A DNA stretch of 64,000 bases from assembly GCA_025991245.1 (NCBI GenBank), contig BQMJ01000045.1:62001-126000 (forward strand). Reading direction: 5' to 3'. Of the stretch, positions 32,202 to 43,634 are shown piece by piece (positions within the stretch are counted from its first letter, which is position 1; each line of letters opens with the position of its first letter). The translations under genes were made by a program, and so were the position numbers. The notes below the pieces were generated by a model. It was not told the DNA's origin and made no database searches. It saw only the letters and a program-made list of their open reading frames with translations. The stretch is from Galdieria partita. Its lineage: Eukaryota > Rhodophyta > Bangiophyceae > Galdieriales > Galdieriaceae.

Positions 32202-33030
32202 TTATAAAGCAGCTCTTGAACGTTCAAAAGTCGTCCATACAGCATCTACTTCTTCTTGAGCTTTTGCGGAAAATAACAAATGTGTTTGCTTGAGAACACT
32301 ATGTACTTGTTCTTTGGATGCCCCAACTTGTAGTGCACCACGAAGATGACTAACAAGTTGAGGTGCTACCGATTGCCCAGCCAAAGCAGCAATAGCACAC
32401 AACTCCCGTTGATAGAGACTTAATAAAGGTCTGCTCAAGATACGACCATAACCGAAATCCATCACCCAAGTCTCCAAATCTCTACAAATAAAATTGGAGT
32501 ATAATACTAGTCGAATACCATACTTACGGATGGAAAGCACGAATACGGGTAGAAAGTTTTTCAGCTGCAGAGGAATAAACTTTAGAAAATATATCGTGAC
32601 CACGAACTTGGAACTTGTCGTTTTCTGAAAGTTTCGAAACATCCAAGGAGGACATAACGTCGCCTAATTGACACCCTATTTCTGACTCCACTAAAAGATC
32701 TTCTTTTCGAGGTAAAAGATTTGCTTGTTGAAGTGTGGCACAAGCATTCAAAACTTTAGGAAGGCCAACAAATACCAAGGACTGTAAAACTGCTTCTAAA
32801 GCGTGGGTTCGATTGGAATATGGGAGAACTTCAAAGTCTTCCTTTATACTACTCAAGTTACCACTGGAGGTATGGCTAGCAACAAAAGTATATATTCTTG
32901 TCAACGGATCAATCAAACCAAGTTCTTCTTCTTTGAAATGAACAAAAAGCGGGTGATGAATTTCTATCTGTCGTTTCGAAATGTTGGAACATAAATGACA
33001 ACCGAACAAGAGTCTTCTGGTAACACACAT
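32202..33030 (-). CDS. Carboxymuconolactone-decarboxylase-like (AhpD-fold) protein
   Basis: 260 aa from exons 32528..33030 and 32202..32481 (46-nt intron). The C-terminal half has the CMD helix pair (LYQRELCAIAALAGQSVAPQL and HLRGALQVGASKEQVHSVL). The upstream half looks like a second, weaker copy (ALEAVLQSLVFVGLPKVLNA), giving a two-domain fold often seen in eukaryotic CMD-like proteins. The active CxxC of AhpD is absent, so a peroxidase role is unlikely. The basic N-terminus (MCVTRRLLFGCHLCSN) suggests mitochondrial import. ATG 33030 follows a stop in frame. The enzyme activity is unknown. Confidence 0.7.
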
Positions 33031-33088
33031 CACAAAGTCTTCCAATCAGACAAACAATTTCTTCACCATAAGACGACCGCCACATCCT

Positions 33089-36000
33089 TCAATGGGCAAT
33101 TTCTTTCACTTGAAAGATTTGTTTGCAATATTCCATAAGAGGCTTTCCTCGTTCCGTATTCAAAAACTGAAAAAATGGAAGTCTCCGACAACAAGCCTGT
33201 AAAACTGCACAAACTCGACTCATCAATACATGATTATTCTCATTCCCACTCATCACTTCTATAAAGCTGTTTAATAGTAACTGAACAAGTTCCTCACGAC
33301 TGGTAGACTTGACAAGCCATGCACATATAATATCCGAAACCATATCTGAAAATGGTTGTCCAAGCTCAAAAAGACTGAATAACATTCGTTGATTGGGTGT
33401 CTGCAATATTATCCAGTCAGAAAAAACTTCCAAAAGTCTAGATGAAAATGAGTCATGCATTCATAATAATTAGGAAACAACAAAACATACGCTCTACTCT
33501 GCTCTAATGATAAAAGAGAAAGTTCTGTCCTGATTTGTATAATAAGATGGAAAGCAAGAATCTTTTGCTCTTCTAAGATACGATTCGAGACATCTTTCAG
33601 AAGCAACTTCCACAAGTAATTCTGTCTTTCATGACTTTGCCACTCAAACGAACGCTTGACCATGTTGCAAAAATATTTTTCTTCTCCCGAATGGAAAGAA
33701 AACATTTGAATAGTACCATTTTGAAATAATTCAAGGGCTGCTTTCATATTGTCTTTGTTCATTACAAGTGTGAGAAGATCAAAAAACTCCACATTATTAC
33801 GAACAAAATCTGGAAAAATTGAAGCAATATCCAAAAGGAACCCAAGAGCATCATCTCTATAAAAGGACAAGGCAAGAATTCGAATATCTTGGTTGAATTG
33901 CAACAGGGCAAATGCCTTTGCTCCTTCCGAATGTATCTCACTTTCATCCAAACATAGCAGCTCATATGAATGTTGTAGCTTCATTAAGCCTGAGGGTCCT
34001 TGTGAAACCAAGTTTACAATCATGGAAGTCCTAGATACATTGAGAAAATCGCGAATCGCATCTACATATCGTTGTCGAATAATGTATAGAAACTCTGCAG
34101 TCAAAGACAATAGAGAGGATATCCGATGGGCTCTTTCCCGAATAAAGTCCACATAAATGGACTCATAAAGTTTCTTGATCCTACGCACTTTATCTTCATC
34201 ATCTAAATAATAAAGTACGAATTCCGCAAGTTCCTGTTGAATACGTGAAAAAACATACTCCTTTCTAGGATATTTCTTTACAATTGCTTGAAGATATGGA
34301 ATACTTTCAGAGTCAGAGACGCTTAAAAATTCTTTACAATCTTCTGCAAAGTCTCTCAACTCTTTGTCTCTTGATGAGTCGGCTTTCTGCTCAGAAGTAG
34401 AAACAATTTCTTCTTGAACAATCGAATGAGTCTTTGGTTCTCCATTTGTTTCTATCGCAGCCGAACTGCCAGGTTCTATGGCTGTAGAATACGAACATGA
34501 TGATATGGTAGATTCACTATCCAACTTATCCGACAAAGGCAAATTCACAGCTGCTGAACCTTCAATTATAGCATCAGTTCGCTTTTCCTTATCTCTTTCT
34601 ACGTTAGTTTCTGCGACTAATGCTAAATTCTTCTCGCTTGGCTCGACATTTTGTACAGCTGCAGCAGGTGGAAGAGACTCCAAACGATCGTTCCTTTTAT
34701 CTTCGACAACGTCCTTCCTTTCTTCAACGCTCCCATTTTCAAAATTTTCATTCTTTTCTGATTCAACAATTTGATGTAATGTTCCAGACTTCGAAGTTAT
34801 TCTATTTTCCTTAGACGGAGATTCTTTTTCCATATTTGCACGAGTTGATGAAATATTCATTCGCACGGTCTCTCCATTCTCTACGACTGAATAACTTTCA
34901 GACACAGCTGACATACCAGATATAGAAATCCTCTTACCTTTCATTTTCTTCGATGCTATGACTTTGTCATTCAATTTCGTTGACTGCTTTCTCTTCACTG
35001 ATTTCGATTGTCCAGCGTTCTTTATTACAGGACTCTTTGATATAGCATTCTTTTTCTGCTTCTTCTCTTCTTTATCTGATTCAGTCAAGTCAATAATAGA
35101 TGGAGACTGTAACTCTACTACAATGCCAAGCTTTTTACACAACGAGCTCATTTTGGTATCCATACAAAGAGATGTGAACACCTTCTTTACATGAATATCG
35201 TTATGTATATCAAAATGAAAGCATTCATGCACACGGTAAGAATAGGCAGCATTTTCTTCACAAATATTTGCCAAGTTCACTAAGAATGTATACAACACAT
35301 TGTCGTGTTCACGAGACAAAATATGAAGAAATTTATATAATGGAGCTCGTGTTGCAGTTGCTGAACTATCTTCTATGCGAGCTCCAGTAACGACCAGTAA
35401 TGGCTCTACTATTGCCTTCGTAGTTGGACCCATTCCCAGGCTTTTCATGGAATGTTGAACCAGTCCGATGAGAACCTTTATACTTTGGTCTGTTCCTTTA
35501 TCAACCGAAGTTTGATGAATGATGTAACGAATCAAGTCCAGTATAACAACTCCTTCTTTGGTTACCTTATCATAGAAATTTTCAAGTTCTGTGCTAGACT
35601 TCGAAGGTTGCATCATGAATTGAAGCAATTCCATTTCTATGTTGGAGGGAATGCTGCCAGTAACAACCGAAAACAAGGATGGCGACACAAGACAGTCACG
35701 GACTCTGTTCCAAAAATGGTCAATATATCTCTTACAAGCGAAACGTTCAGAAATAGTGTCCTTCAACATTTCAAGTGTTTGATAGCAACAGAAACCCATT
35801 TCCAGAGTACCCGTAGTAAGAAATGTAGAAATAACACTTTCAGCACAAGATAAGATAGTTCTCCAGTTGTCGGTCAAGGTTTCAACTCTACTTGCCATAT
35901 AGACTGCCTTCAAGGAAGTATAAAGAAGTATTTGTGAACAAGTATTCGTTATCTCAGCTTTTGTAAATTTCCTTGCGACATACTCCCTGAAAAGCCACCA

Positions 36001-36432
36001 TACGTTGGTCATACTCTCATCTGTAGGATCCTTATGTTCTGCCAGATCTCGAAAGCACACAATCCCACGAACTAGTTTCAACAAGAGTTCTTCTGCTACA
36101 CTTTCAGTCACACACTCACAAAGAAGGATTCGAGAAGCTATCAAAACTAGTGCTTCTCTTTCCTTACTTCCTAGAGTATCCCAGTGTTCCAAAACGGAAG
36201 AAAACTGTTCACAACAAAAACTCCACGTGTCAGTGCCCAACAAAGACTCCAGCAAGTGACGAGCTTGAATACTGACAGAGTTTCCATGGTTCACTAGGAC
36301 AGACCCTAGCAAGGAAGTACACAATAGTTGTCGCTCTTCTAAAGATAACTGAGACGCAATAGTGGGGCTACTAGAGAGATTCAAAACTAGGCTATTGGTT
36401 GAGGCAAGTACTTACTTGCTAGTTTGACTCAT
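33089..36432 (-). CDS. INTS3: Integrator complex subunit 3 (INTS3/SOSS-A)
   Basis: 1081 aa from exons 36416..36432 (six codons, MSQTSN), 33491..36370 and 33089..33437. It is a helical repeat protein matching INTS3 in several places: the NVWWLFREYVARKF region, the SPSLFSVVTGSIPSNIEMELL and ILDLIRYII block, and the late FEWQSHERQNYLWKLLL segment (SLDWETFEQYCAWQL-like in animals). A Lys/Glu/Ser-rich disordered insert (about residues 430-680) separates the two helical halves. INTS3 is part of Integrator (snRNA 3' processing, promoter-proximal termination) and of the SOSS ssDNA complex. I recalled the match from motif order rather than an alignment. A 43-codon open stretch precedes ATG 36432 in frame but has no ATG, so an upstream start exon is possible. 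Confidence 0.78.
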
Positions 36433-38761
36433 AGTTAAAGCAGTTTTGCGAGGAACACGAGCCCTCGAGGCGTCTAAAGGCAGCCCACCCCAAGTATTTG
36501 TTTTCCCTTGTTCATTTTGACTACGGCGCCTCGGATATTCTAACTAGGCGGGAAGAATGCCAAAGAATGAAATCTATGTTGGTGTCAAGTGTATGACGAA
36601 TTAGGAAACCCAAGAGGAAGCTGGAATGATTTGGTATAATGGAAGAAGGGAACCACCTTCATTGAAAAATCGCTCATACTTTAGTATCGTTGAAATATCA
36701 GTGAGGTAACCTTGTCCAATATAAACAGGCAAGTGCATTGTTTACAAGCATGAAATAAGAGATGCTCTCTGTACTGATTATGAAACAAACGCATTCCAGT
36801 GGCTAGAGTTGAAATGCAAGCTTGGTTCTCTTTATTTTCTATTTTCCAAGCTACCAGCAGTACTTTGAGATAAAATGTGCCATTGTTGTGCAACCAAATG
36901 TGTTCATTTCCATAAAGGATTTTTGCTCTACTATTAAGGGATAAAATTGACAAATAAGTTGACTATCCCGATGGCCGTATGTTCAGCAACACATGTTGAC
37001 CAGTCATTTGAATAGAATTGGTTTCATTGTTGGATATTCTTATACGACAAATATCAAACTCGGCCAAAGAGATGTCCAAATCTATGTGGCTGTTTCTGAC
37101 GGAAAGCAGACCTTTCCTAAATCCACGGCGTTTCTTCTTGTGAAATATCCTTACCTTGGAGACTGCATTTCTGGCGCAACCACTTTGCAACGTTGTGCAT
37201 CTTTACGCAAGTACAGTTGGGGAACAGTTTTATGGGAAAATGACTCTTTGTTGTTCATTTTCTGTCTTCTCAGTAAATGGTTCATAAATATCCATATCGC
37301 TTCCACTCTATATATTCAAAAATGATTCTCAAAAGTTCTTACGATATAAGAATTCAAAATTTCATGCTTTTCTAAGATGAGAACTTGATATACGCCTCCA
37401 TTTTTTTAATCATCTTTGAAATAGTTATCATGAAAAATATCCAAGTTTGTTAAAATGCACGTTATTCATGAACGCAAGGGTTTCCATACTCATTTCATTG
37501 CACCATATTTTTTGAAACGAGTCTCTAAGGAAAGCAAATTCACATGAGGGGGGCCAACTGGATGTCCATTAGATGCGAGAGATTTTGGAGGGGCCGAGTT
37601 GGCACTGACGCAAGTGTCGAAAATAAGAACTCCGTATCCCAAAGAACCTGAAATATCAGCGAATGAAAAGGTCCAAGATTTCAAACTGCGACAAACAGGA
37701 CGGACATGCTCTTCGACAGCAAGAAGGAATTCTGATTTCTTCTTTTTCAGTGTTTTGAATGCAGAATGACGTTCATCTGCCATGAACACCCTATAATAAA
37801 GAACAGCATATAAATTGAGCGGAGTTTTGGTTTAGTAGAAACCACAGGATGAAATTTTGTGAAATAATGCGATTTCTTGAAGCAGCATCGATAGCTTTCT
37901 CCTATCTATGGCTCAAAGCTTCCCCATTGAGCAGCCATCATTTACATGAGGGTTCCTTACGCACAGCTGTCTCCTCTATTTGAGCGATGAAGGACATGCG
38001 TGCTTGATATGGTAATCACAAGCTACTAAAGAATTCCAAGAGCAACAGGTAGCTTAAGAAGCAATAACAACAAGCAACTCCGACATTACATGTTCTTTAT
38101 AGGATGGAGTGGAACCTTTTATCGAACTTAAACGTGCTCAAAGCTCTAACAAATAAGGCATGAATCACAGATACCTGTTAAATAGCCTTCAAGTAGCGTG
38201 TGCTTGAAGAGATTTAGAAGTTTTGTAAAGTATTCACGTGCATCATTTTTTTTCCAAGGAATGAGGACTCGATTAACTTCCATTCAATATTGGGTAGATG
38301 CCTTGCTGAAATATAGTACCAATTGGTTGTTATGAGACAGGATTGGAGTGAGTTTTGTTCTGTAAAAATGTTGTTCGCTAATGCGAAGAAGAAATGTAAA
38401 TGAAAAAAAGCCCTTTCTTCCTTGGTCTGTTTGGTTTGAAAGCGAAGGGGCTTTAGAACTTTATTAGCAAGAACAAAAGGATGTCGTCTCCAAAGAACCT
38501 GTAATATAAGTAGCAAGACAGAGTAATGTGAAACAAAGAAAGCAAAACAAAATGAAACATAAGAAGATACGATATAGAAGAAAGTCAACTTGATGCCAGT
38601 ATCTCAAGCACTTTGAACTCGGATTTTTTTGTACGCTCTACGACTGAATATCGCCTCTTACTGATAGATCTCTTGAAAGCTGCGCTTTGAGTCTTGTTGC
38701 TTTCCGACATGGGGTTGCTCTCATCGCTCACTTTCAACCAAATACGCCATTAATCTTTCAG
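36433..38761. other. Gene-poor interval
   Basis: 2.3 kb without a firm gene. It holds the INTS3 5' region and the weak exon-like sequence at 37490..37804. An ATG-initiated 110-codon plus-strand frame at 36993..37325 has no family resemblance and a hydrophobic, low-quality C-terminus. Stretches near 37490-37800 and 38215-38640 share short similar strings on the minus strand (the KKKSEF region, an acceptor before GTTCTTTGG), hinting at an old local duplication. Confidence 0.4.
37490..37804 (-). other. Exon-like open frame, unassigned
   Basis: After a good acceptor (TTTATTATAG at about 37804) an open minus-strand frame of about 100 codons ends at 37490. It has coding-like composition (MADERHSAFKTLKKKKSEF, HVRPVC, SNGHPVGPPHVNLL, ETRFKKYG). 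No first exon with an ATG could be joined to it and the protein is not recognised. It may be the last exon of a small gene or a decayed copy. Confidence 0.25.
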
Positions 38762-38998
38762 ATGTCGAGAATTCCATTCCATCATAGCCGAAACCCAATG
38801 CATCCTGAAGGCAACAACATTTTTCCCATGATGATGAATAATGAAGGTATGTGGAACAAAACGTTAGCTTCATTTTGCAGCTTTTCATCTGAAGCCTAAT
38901 TTCTTCTCATTTGAAACCCAGAAAAACTCGAGAAAAGGATAAAAGCTGAGATCACACTTGTATTGCTCAGTGCAATGTTTGCATGTTCCTTCCTGTAG
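38762..38998 (+). CDS. Possible 53-aa membrane microprotein (weak)
   Basis: Exons 38762..38846 and 38922..38998, joined by a 75-nt intron with GTATGT donor and ACCCAG acceptor, give 53 codons in frame. The start is MSRIPFHHSRNPMHPEG, then a Met-rich patch and a charged helix (EEKLEKRIKAEI) leading into one short hydrophobic segment (TLVLLSAMFACSFL) at the C-terminus, a tail-anchor-like layout. The intron is longer than usual here and no homologue comes to mind, so the call is weak. Confidence 0.3.
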
Positions 38999-39796
38999 TC
39001 ATCCCGAAAAATGAAATTGTATGATCTATCTCATCCCATGCCGATTTACACAAACTGTCCTGTTGTCCTGTGAGATGTGCTCAAGTTAGCATCTCAAAAA
39101 GAGAGAACATATTGCATATAATGAATCAACAGATAAACGATTTCAAATTCATAACATCATTTTATTGAAAAAATGTAGCGGAAATCATAGTTATAAATTT
39201 TGCTTTGTGTTGAGCGAGGTAAATTCTTGTAGAAAACAAACTTGTAGACACTTTTATACTTGGATATGCAAGTACATGACAATAACGAAACAATTTCGAT
39301 ATTTTGGCTTCTCTCTCTCAGTGCAAGCTCTCGGAGTTGGAAGATAGAAGAGTTGAATTGTCCTCATGTTTTTGAAAGCTATTCTCCATTTCGATTTTTC
39401 CTTTTGATTCTTCGCATTCTCTTATTGTGTCCTTTGTTATCTACAGTATTCCAAAGGATATGAACACCATTGAATAAAAGGTAAACTGTGTAAGGCTACT
39501 TTCTGATTCCTGACTTTAGTTTTAGAAATAATGAAAGAAGCAGGAAGTGACGGAAAGCATCAAGCATCGGATATGGGAAACGGGCAGAGATGAGCCATGG
39601 AGGATAATGTTTTGATGATTTACAAGACAAGCTTTACAGTACTAAATACTTGACCAATCTGGTATGAAAGTCATAGATTCTTCGTCTCATGGATGACTTT
39701 TCTATTACTCTATTCCATACTAATTGCGATATTCATCTAGACAATCCAACAAGAGATAAAATCTCAATCTCTCTTATCGTTGTTCCGTGAAAATGG
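38999..39796. other. Intergenic
   Basis: 798 bp upstream of the repeat-protein gene. No coding or RNA feature recognised. Confidence 0.4.
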
Positions 39797-41589
39797 ATGA
39801 TGAAAACGCAGCATAGTTTTGGGTTTCCAACAAGTTGTGTTTTCATTTCAACGAATGTACTACACTGCCAAAGTATTCAGTTGGACAGTCTTGTGGAAAG
39901 CAGACGATCATATTACTGTGGTAAGGTTGGATGGCACGGCCTTGTGAACACAAAGCACAAGAGTCCTGCTGTCAATAACCCGCTTATGACAGAGGTTGCT
40001 GTTTGCTTTTGTGTAACAGGCTCTTTGAAAACTTTTCATTTGACAAGTCATCATTTTGGATCTTCTCTCCTTGCGTGTCACAGTTCTCGTGGCCAGAATA
40101 AGGAAACGGAGCTTGATAGAGTCGAAGCTCCACAACATCGTCACCGTTCCACTAGGAAACCATATGGTTACTGGAGAAATATTGATAATCTCTTGAGGGA
40201 AATTCAAGAGTTTCGTAAGAGTAGAGGTGAAGATATCACCGAGATGCCTTGTCGAAACGATATCTTGGATAGTGCACGACTAGACCTTGATGCGGCAATC
40301 TTGAAGCGAGGAGGTTATGAAATGGTATGTTGACACTTTTTGAAAGAGTGAGACTGAAGAAGAGACAGATTTCTAGAGTTGCCAAGTTAAAACTATCCCA
40401 TTGTAAGGAGCGATTAGGCGACTGGGATATTTTTCGAGAGGAACTCCTTTCATTTATTAAAGAACATGTTTGTAAAGATAGAGAAGGGATAATCGTGCAA
40501 GAGAATATACGTTTACCAACTCCATTAGAGCTTCGTAAATACAAACGAAGTGATTTATTTGCAGCTATTGAATATCACGGAGGTTTTTGGGAATGTTCTA
40601 AGCGGTTGGGAATTCCATGTGCTTCACTCAAGAAGCCTTGTGGTTTCTGGTCCGATACTCATCATGTTGAGAGAGAACTAGAAATTGCTGCTCGAGAGTT
40701 GAATTTGCCAGAGAAAGTTATGCCTACTCAATCTCAGCTGCGTTCTTTAGGTCGTTTGTATTTATGGAGAGGTATTGCTCAACATGGAGGTGCAGCTGCT
40801 GTTGCAAAAGAGTTGGGATGGAAAATTTTATTAAAACCTCACAAGTTTTGGAAAAATTTTGAACATTTGGAACGTGAACTAGTTGCGTTTATAGAGGTAT
40901 GATATAAGAAACTAGATGATTATCTGATATGACTCATCTGTTTTTCTATGTGTTTCTAGAACTCTCGTTTGCCGCGAGTCATGCCTACGCAAAAAACATT
41001 GCGAGCTGCGGGTCGTTATGATATTATTCATGCAATTTATATTCATGGCGGTTCTGGAGAAGTTGCCAAGCGTTTGAATTTGCCTTTTAAAACGACACAG
41101 GAGCGATCGAAACGTACACCAGGTATTGAAACAACTTGGCGAGTTGTTCGTAGAGAATTAAGAAGATACCTTGCGAAGAAGAAGGGCAATAAGAAAATTA
41201 TGCCAACTGAAAAGGAACTCATTCGTAGAAACAGAACATATTTGCTGGAAAAGATTCATTCCCTTGGTGGTATAAGGATTGTAGGAGAACGCTTAGGACT
41301 TAACTGCTTGAGGTACTGGAATAATGTAACCCATGTTCTGTATGAAGTTAGGAAATTCGTACAAGAGAAGAATCTCCAAGACAGAATGCCGACAGAACGG
41401 GAATTATTGGAAAATGGTGAATACAATCTTAGAAAAGCTATTTTACGATTTGGATACGTTTATATTGCTCGTCGTAGTGGACTAGTTGCTCCAGCGCATT
41501 GGAGATTAGAACCTGAAGAACTTGAGAAACTAATGACAAAGTATTCTTCACCCAAGGCTTTGATAGATTCCATCCATTCAAACCAATAA
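39797..41589 (+). CDS. Tandem-module protein with MPT..GR.DL..AI..HGG..VA..LGL repeats
   Basis: 561 aa from exons 39797..40324, 40369..40896 and 40960..41589. About 120 leader residues (Ser/His/Lys-rich, probably a plastid or mitochondrial presequence) precede six modules of 62-75 residues starting near 150, 225, 294, 360, 433 and 495. Each has [M/L]P[T/C]xxxLRxxGRxDLxxAIxxHGGxxxVAxRLGL, then a linker with a Tyr/Phe-Trp core and an amphipathic helix (YWRNIDNLLREIQEF, FWSDTHHVERELEIA, FWKNFEHLERELVAF, YWNNVTHVLYEVRKF). The pattern suggests an alpha-solenoid of three helices per module, comparable in design to organellar RNA-binding repeat families (PPR, OPR, mTERF), but it is none of these by sequence. 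I recall similar modules in uncharacterised algal and plant proteins without a settled function. The two introns fall between modules. Confidence 0.82.
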
Positions 41590-41673
41590 AATGCTTTCTT
41601 CCAACGGTACAAATAGTTATTCCAAAAACAAACGAGTGTCTGTGACATAGTGCTATCGTTCTCCTTAGATTTT

Positions 41674-42606
41674 TTATTCCTTGAGTGACAACATACTTAC
41701 ATTCTTATTTACAAACAGATCAACTAGTTGACCTTTGATGGACCGGATCCATATCAAGTCTACTTCTGTGAAGGGTCTCACCTTTCCACATCCCAAAATT
41801 AGTAAAATATCCTTTGTCAAGGGTTCCATATAAATTGACTTGCATTAAATGTTAAAACTTTATATATAATAAAGAAATGGATTGAAACTTACTTTACAAT
41901 TGCTGGGCATATAGTTAAATTCATTTCTTCCGACCACAATATTCAAATCTGCTAAATAAGAGGCTTCTCCTGTGATTAAGCACTGTTTGGCCAGTTCTCC
42001 TAAAGTGACTTGTTGTCCCTCTTGACCTGGACCCAGACGAACTAATGTCAAGTCACTCTGTTGAATCACAATACTTTTAGCATATGTGGCTTCCTGAATC
42101 CAACGACACAAGTTTTCCAACTTTAACAAGCTCTGATGGTTCATATGCACATTTATTTCTCGGTAATCTTTTCCTAAAAGTATTTCGAATTCTTCTTCCT
42201 TCGTTTTCAAGTCTTGTCTCCATAAAACGTGGATCAATGATAAAACAGAAAAGATGACTTCCAGTAAGTCTGCTCTTTCTTGAGACGTTGTCAACTCGAC
42301 AGAAAAGAACCTATTCATAGCAACAGAGAATAAAATACAAGTGGCTATTCCAACGATGAACGCGTCTCGATCAGCAGGTTGTTGTTGAGTCTTTCTTTCT
42401 TCTCCAAGACAAACGAAACTCTTATCCATCCCGCAACTACTATTCGATTTGCGTAGAGAAAACGAAGAATTGAGTGAATAAAGTACGGCTCGAAAACTCT
42501 TGATTCTCAAAGCTTTTGAAAAGGATTTTGTGGCTCTGGAATATGCCAATAATGAGAGTTTTATACAAATAGGGCTGCTGGAGAGATGAACAAGGCCTAA
42601 TCTCAT
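41674..42606 (-). CDS. CCB2/CCB4-type cytochrome b6f haem c assembly factor (DUF2930)
   Basis: 292 aa from exons 41893..42606 and 41674..41838 (54-nt intron). A transit-peptide-like N-terminus (Ser/Arg/Lys-rich, about 90 residues) precedes two closely spaced hydrophobic segments (AFIVGIATCILFSVAMN and LLEVIFSVLSLIHVLW). A soluble alpha/beta tail follows (TLVRLGPGQ, KDILLILGCGKVRPFTEVDLIWIRSI). This layout and the late IW-containing strand fit the DUF2930 proteins CCB2 and CCB4, which sit in the thylakoid membrane and help attach haem ci to cytochrome b6. Choice between CCB2 and CCB4 is open. The C-terminus may instead be spliced at a GTAAGT 11 codons before the stop. Start-to-start distance to the divergent UBIAD1-type gene is 77 bp. 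Confidence 0.68.
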
Positions 42607-42683
42607 ATCGCTTCTGAAACCCTCCAATCGTTTTCCATCACACCACCATTGAAAATTCTTTGGAGCTCAACTCAATTCTCGTG
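42607..42683. promoter_or_regulatory. Shared divergent promoter, CCB factor / UBIAD1-type gene
   Basis: Only 77 bp separate the two start codons. Both core promoters and 5' UTRs must overlap here or extend into the opposite gene. Confidence 0.45.
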
Positions 42684-43634
42684 ATGATGAATGGCAAGTT
42701 GTGGTATTATTTCATGGTAAAATAATATCTTGAGAAACAGTAACACTTATTGCTGATGTTTGAAAATTCATAGGCTTTAAGACCATGGTCGTTTCAAGCA
42801 GCAATTCCTTCTGTCACCTTGGGTTCCTTACTTTCTTGGAAGTATCACGAGATGTGGGACAACTCCAAGTTTTTCCTTTCACTTGCAGTAACTTTGAGTC
42901 TTCAAGGAGCTGCTAATCTTTTGAATACATATTTCGATTATGTCAAAGGTTATGATACAGAAGAATCCTACGGAGATCCAACTTTGGTTCGAGGTTTTCT
43001 TAGTATTGTTGAAGTTTGGATGCTTGCCATTATTATGTATTTCTGTGCTTGCCTTTCTTTATATTTTTTGGAAATAGTTACTCGTCTGGACTTGATGACG
43101 CTTGGAAAGCTGTTTTGGATTGGAGTTATTTTGACATACATGTATAATGGAGGTATCAAAGGTTTTGCCTTAAAGTACTTTGCTCTTGGAGATTTGGCCA
43201 TTTACGTTTCTTTCGGGCCCATGATGGCTGTTTTTGGATACTTGACTCAGTGTGGTAATTATAGTTGGTTACCTGTGTGGTATTCCATTCCAGTAGGTCT
43301 TCGAGTTGAGGCCATCTTGCACGCGAATAATCATAGAGACCTTGAGTCTGACAAACGAAATGGTGCTATTACTGTGGCTAACTTGTTAGGAGGCACCTTA
43401 TCCACTCTGTTTATGTTTCTCTTGTTGTTCTTTCCATATGTATTCTGTCTTTTGCAGGCTTATTTTATCAGTGCTTGGTACTTGATTACTGTGCTCTCTA
43501 TACCGTCTGCTTGGCACTCGTTCTTCATATTTCGAAAGGAGAATCGACGAGATATTCCTGCAGTTATTGCCAAGCAGCATAGCTTTTTTTCGTTGCTGTA
43601 CTTACTAGCCGTTTACAAACAAAGAAGTATTTAA
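42684..43634 (+). CDS. UBIAD1: UBIAD1/MenA-type UbiA prenyltransferase
   Basis: 297 aa from exons 42684..42716 and 42774..43634 (57-nt intron). It starts MALRPWSFQAAIPSVTLGS after a ten-residue lead. It carries the UbiA motifs NTYFDYVKGYDTEES (first polyprenyl-PP site) and HANNHRDLESDKRNGA (second), with about eight membrane spans. The wording AILHANNHRDLESD and YVSFGPMMAVFGY is closest to animal UBIAD1, which makes menaquinone-4, and to bacterial MenA. There is no obvious transit peptide, so ER or another endomembrane is possible, although a plastid role in naphthoquinone synthesis is attractive for a photosynthetic host. Distinct from the homogentisate enzyme at 21.4-22.9 kb. Confidence 0.85.

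Noticed and set aside
34478-35853. Several plus-strand frames of 64-133 codons
   Set aside because: All are antisense to the large second exon of INTS3.
36993-37325. 110-codon plus-strand frame with ATG
   Set aside because: No recognisable family, unusual hydrophobic C-terminus, no upstream or downstream splice logic; kept only as a note in the gene-poor interval.
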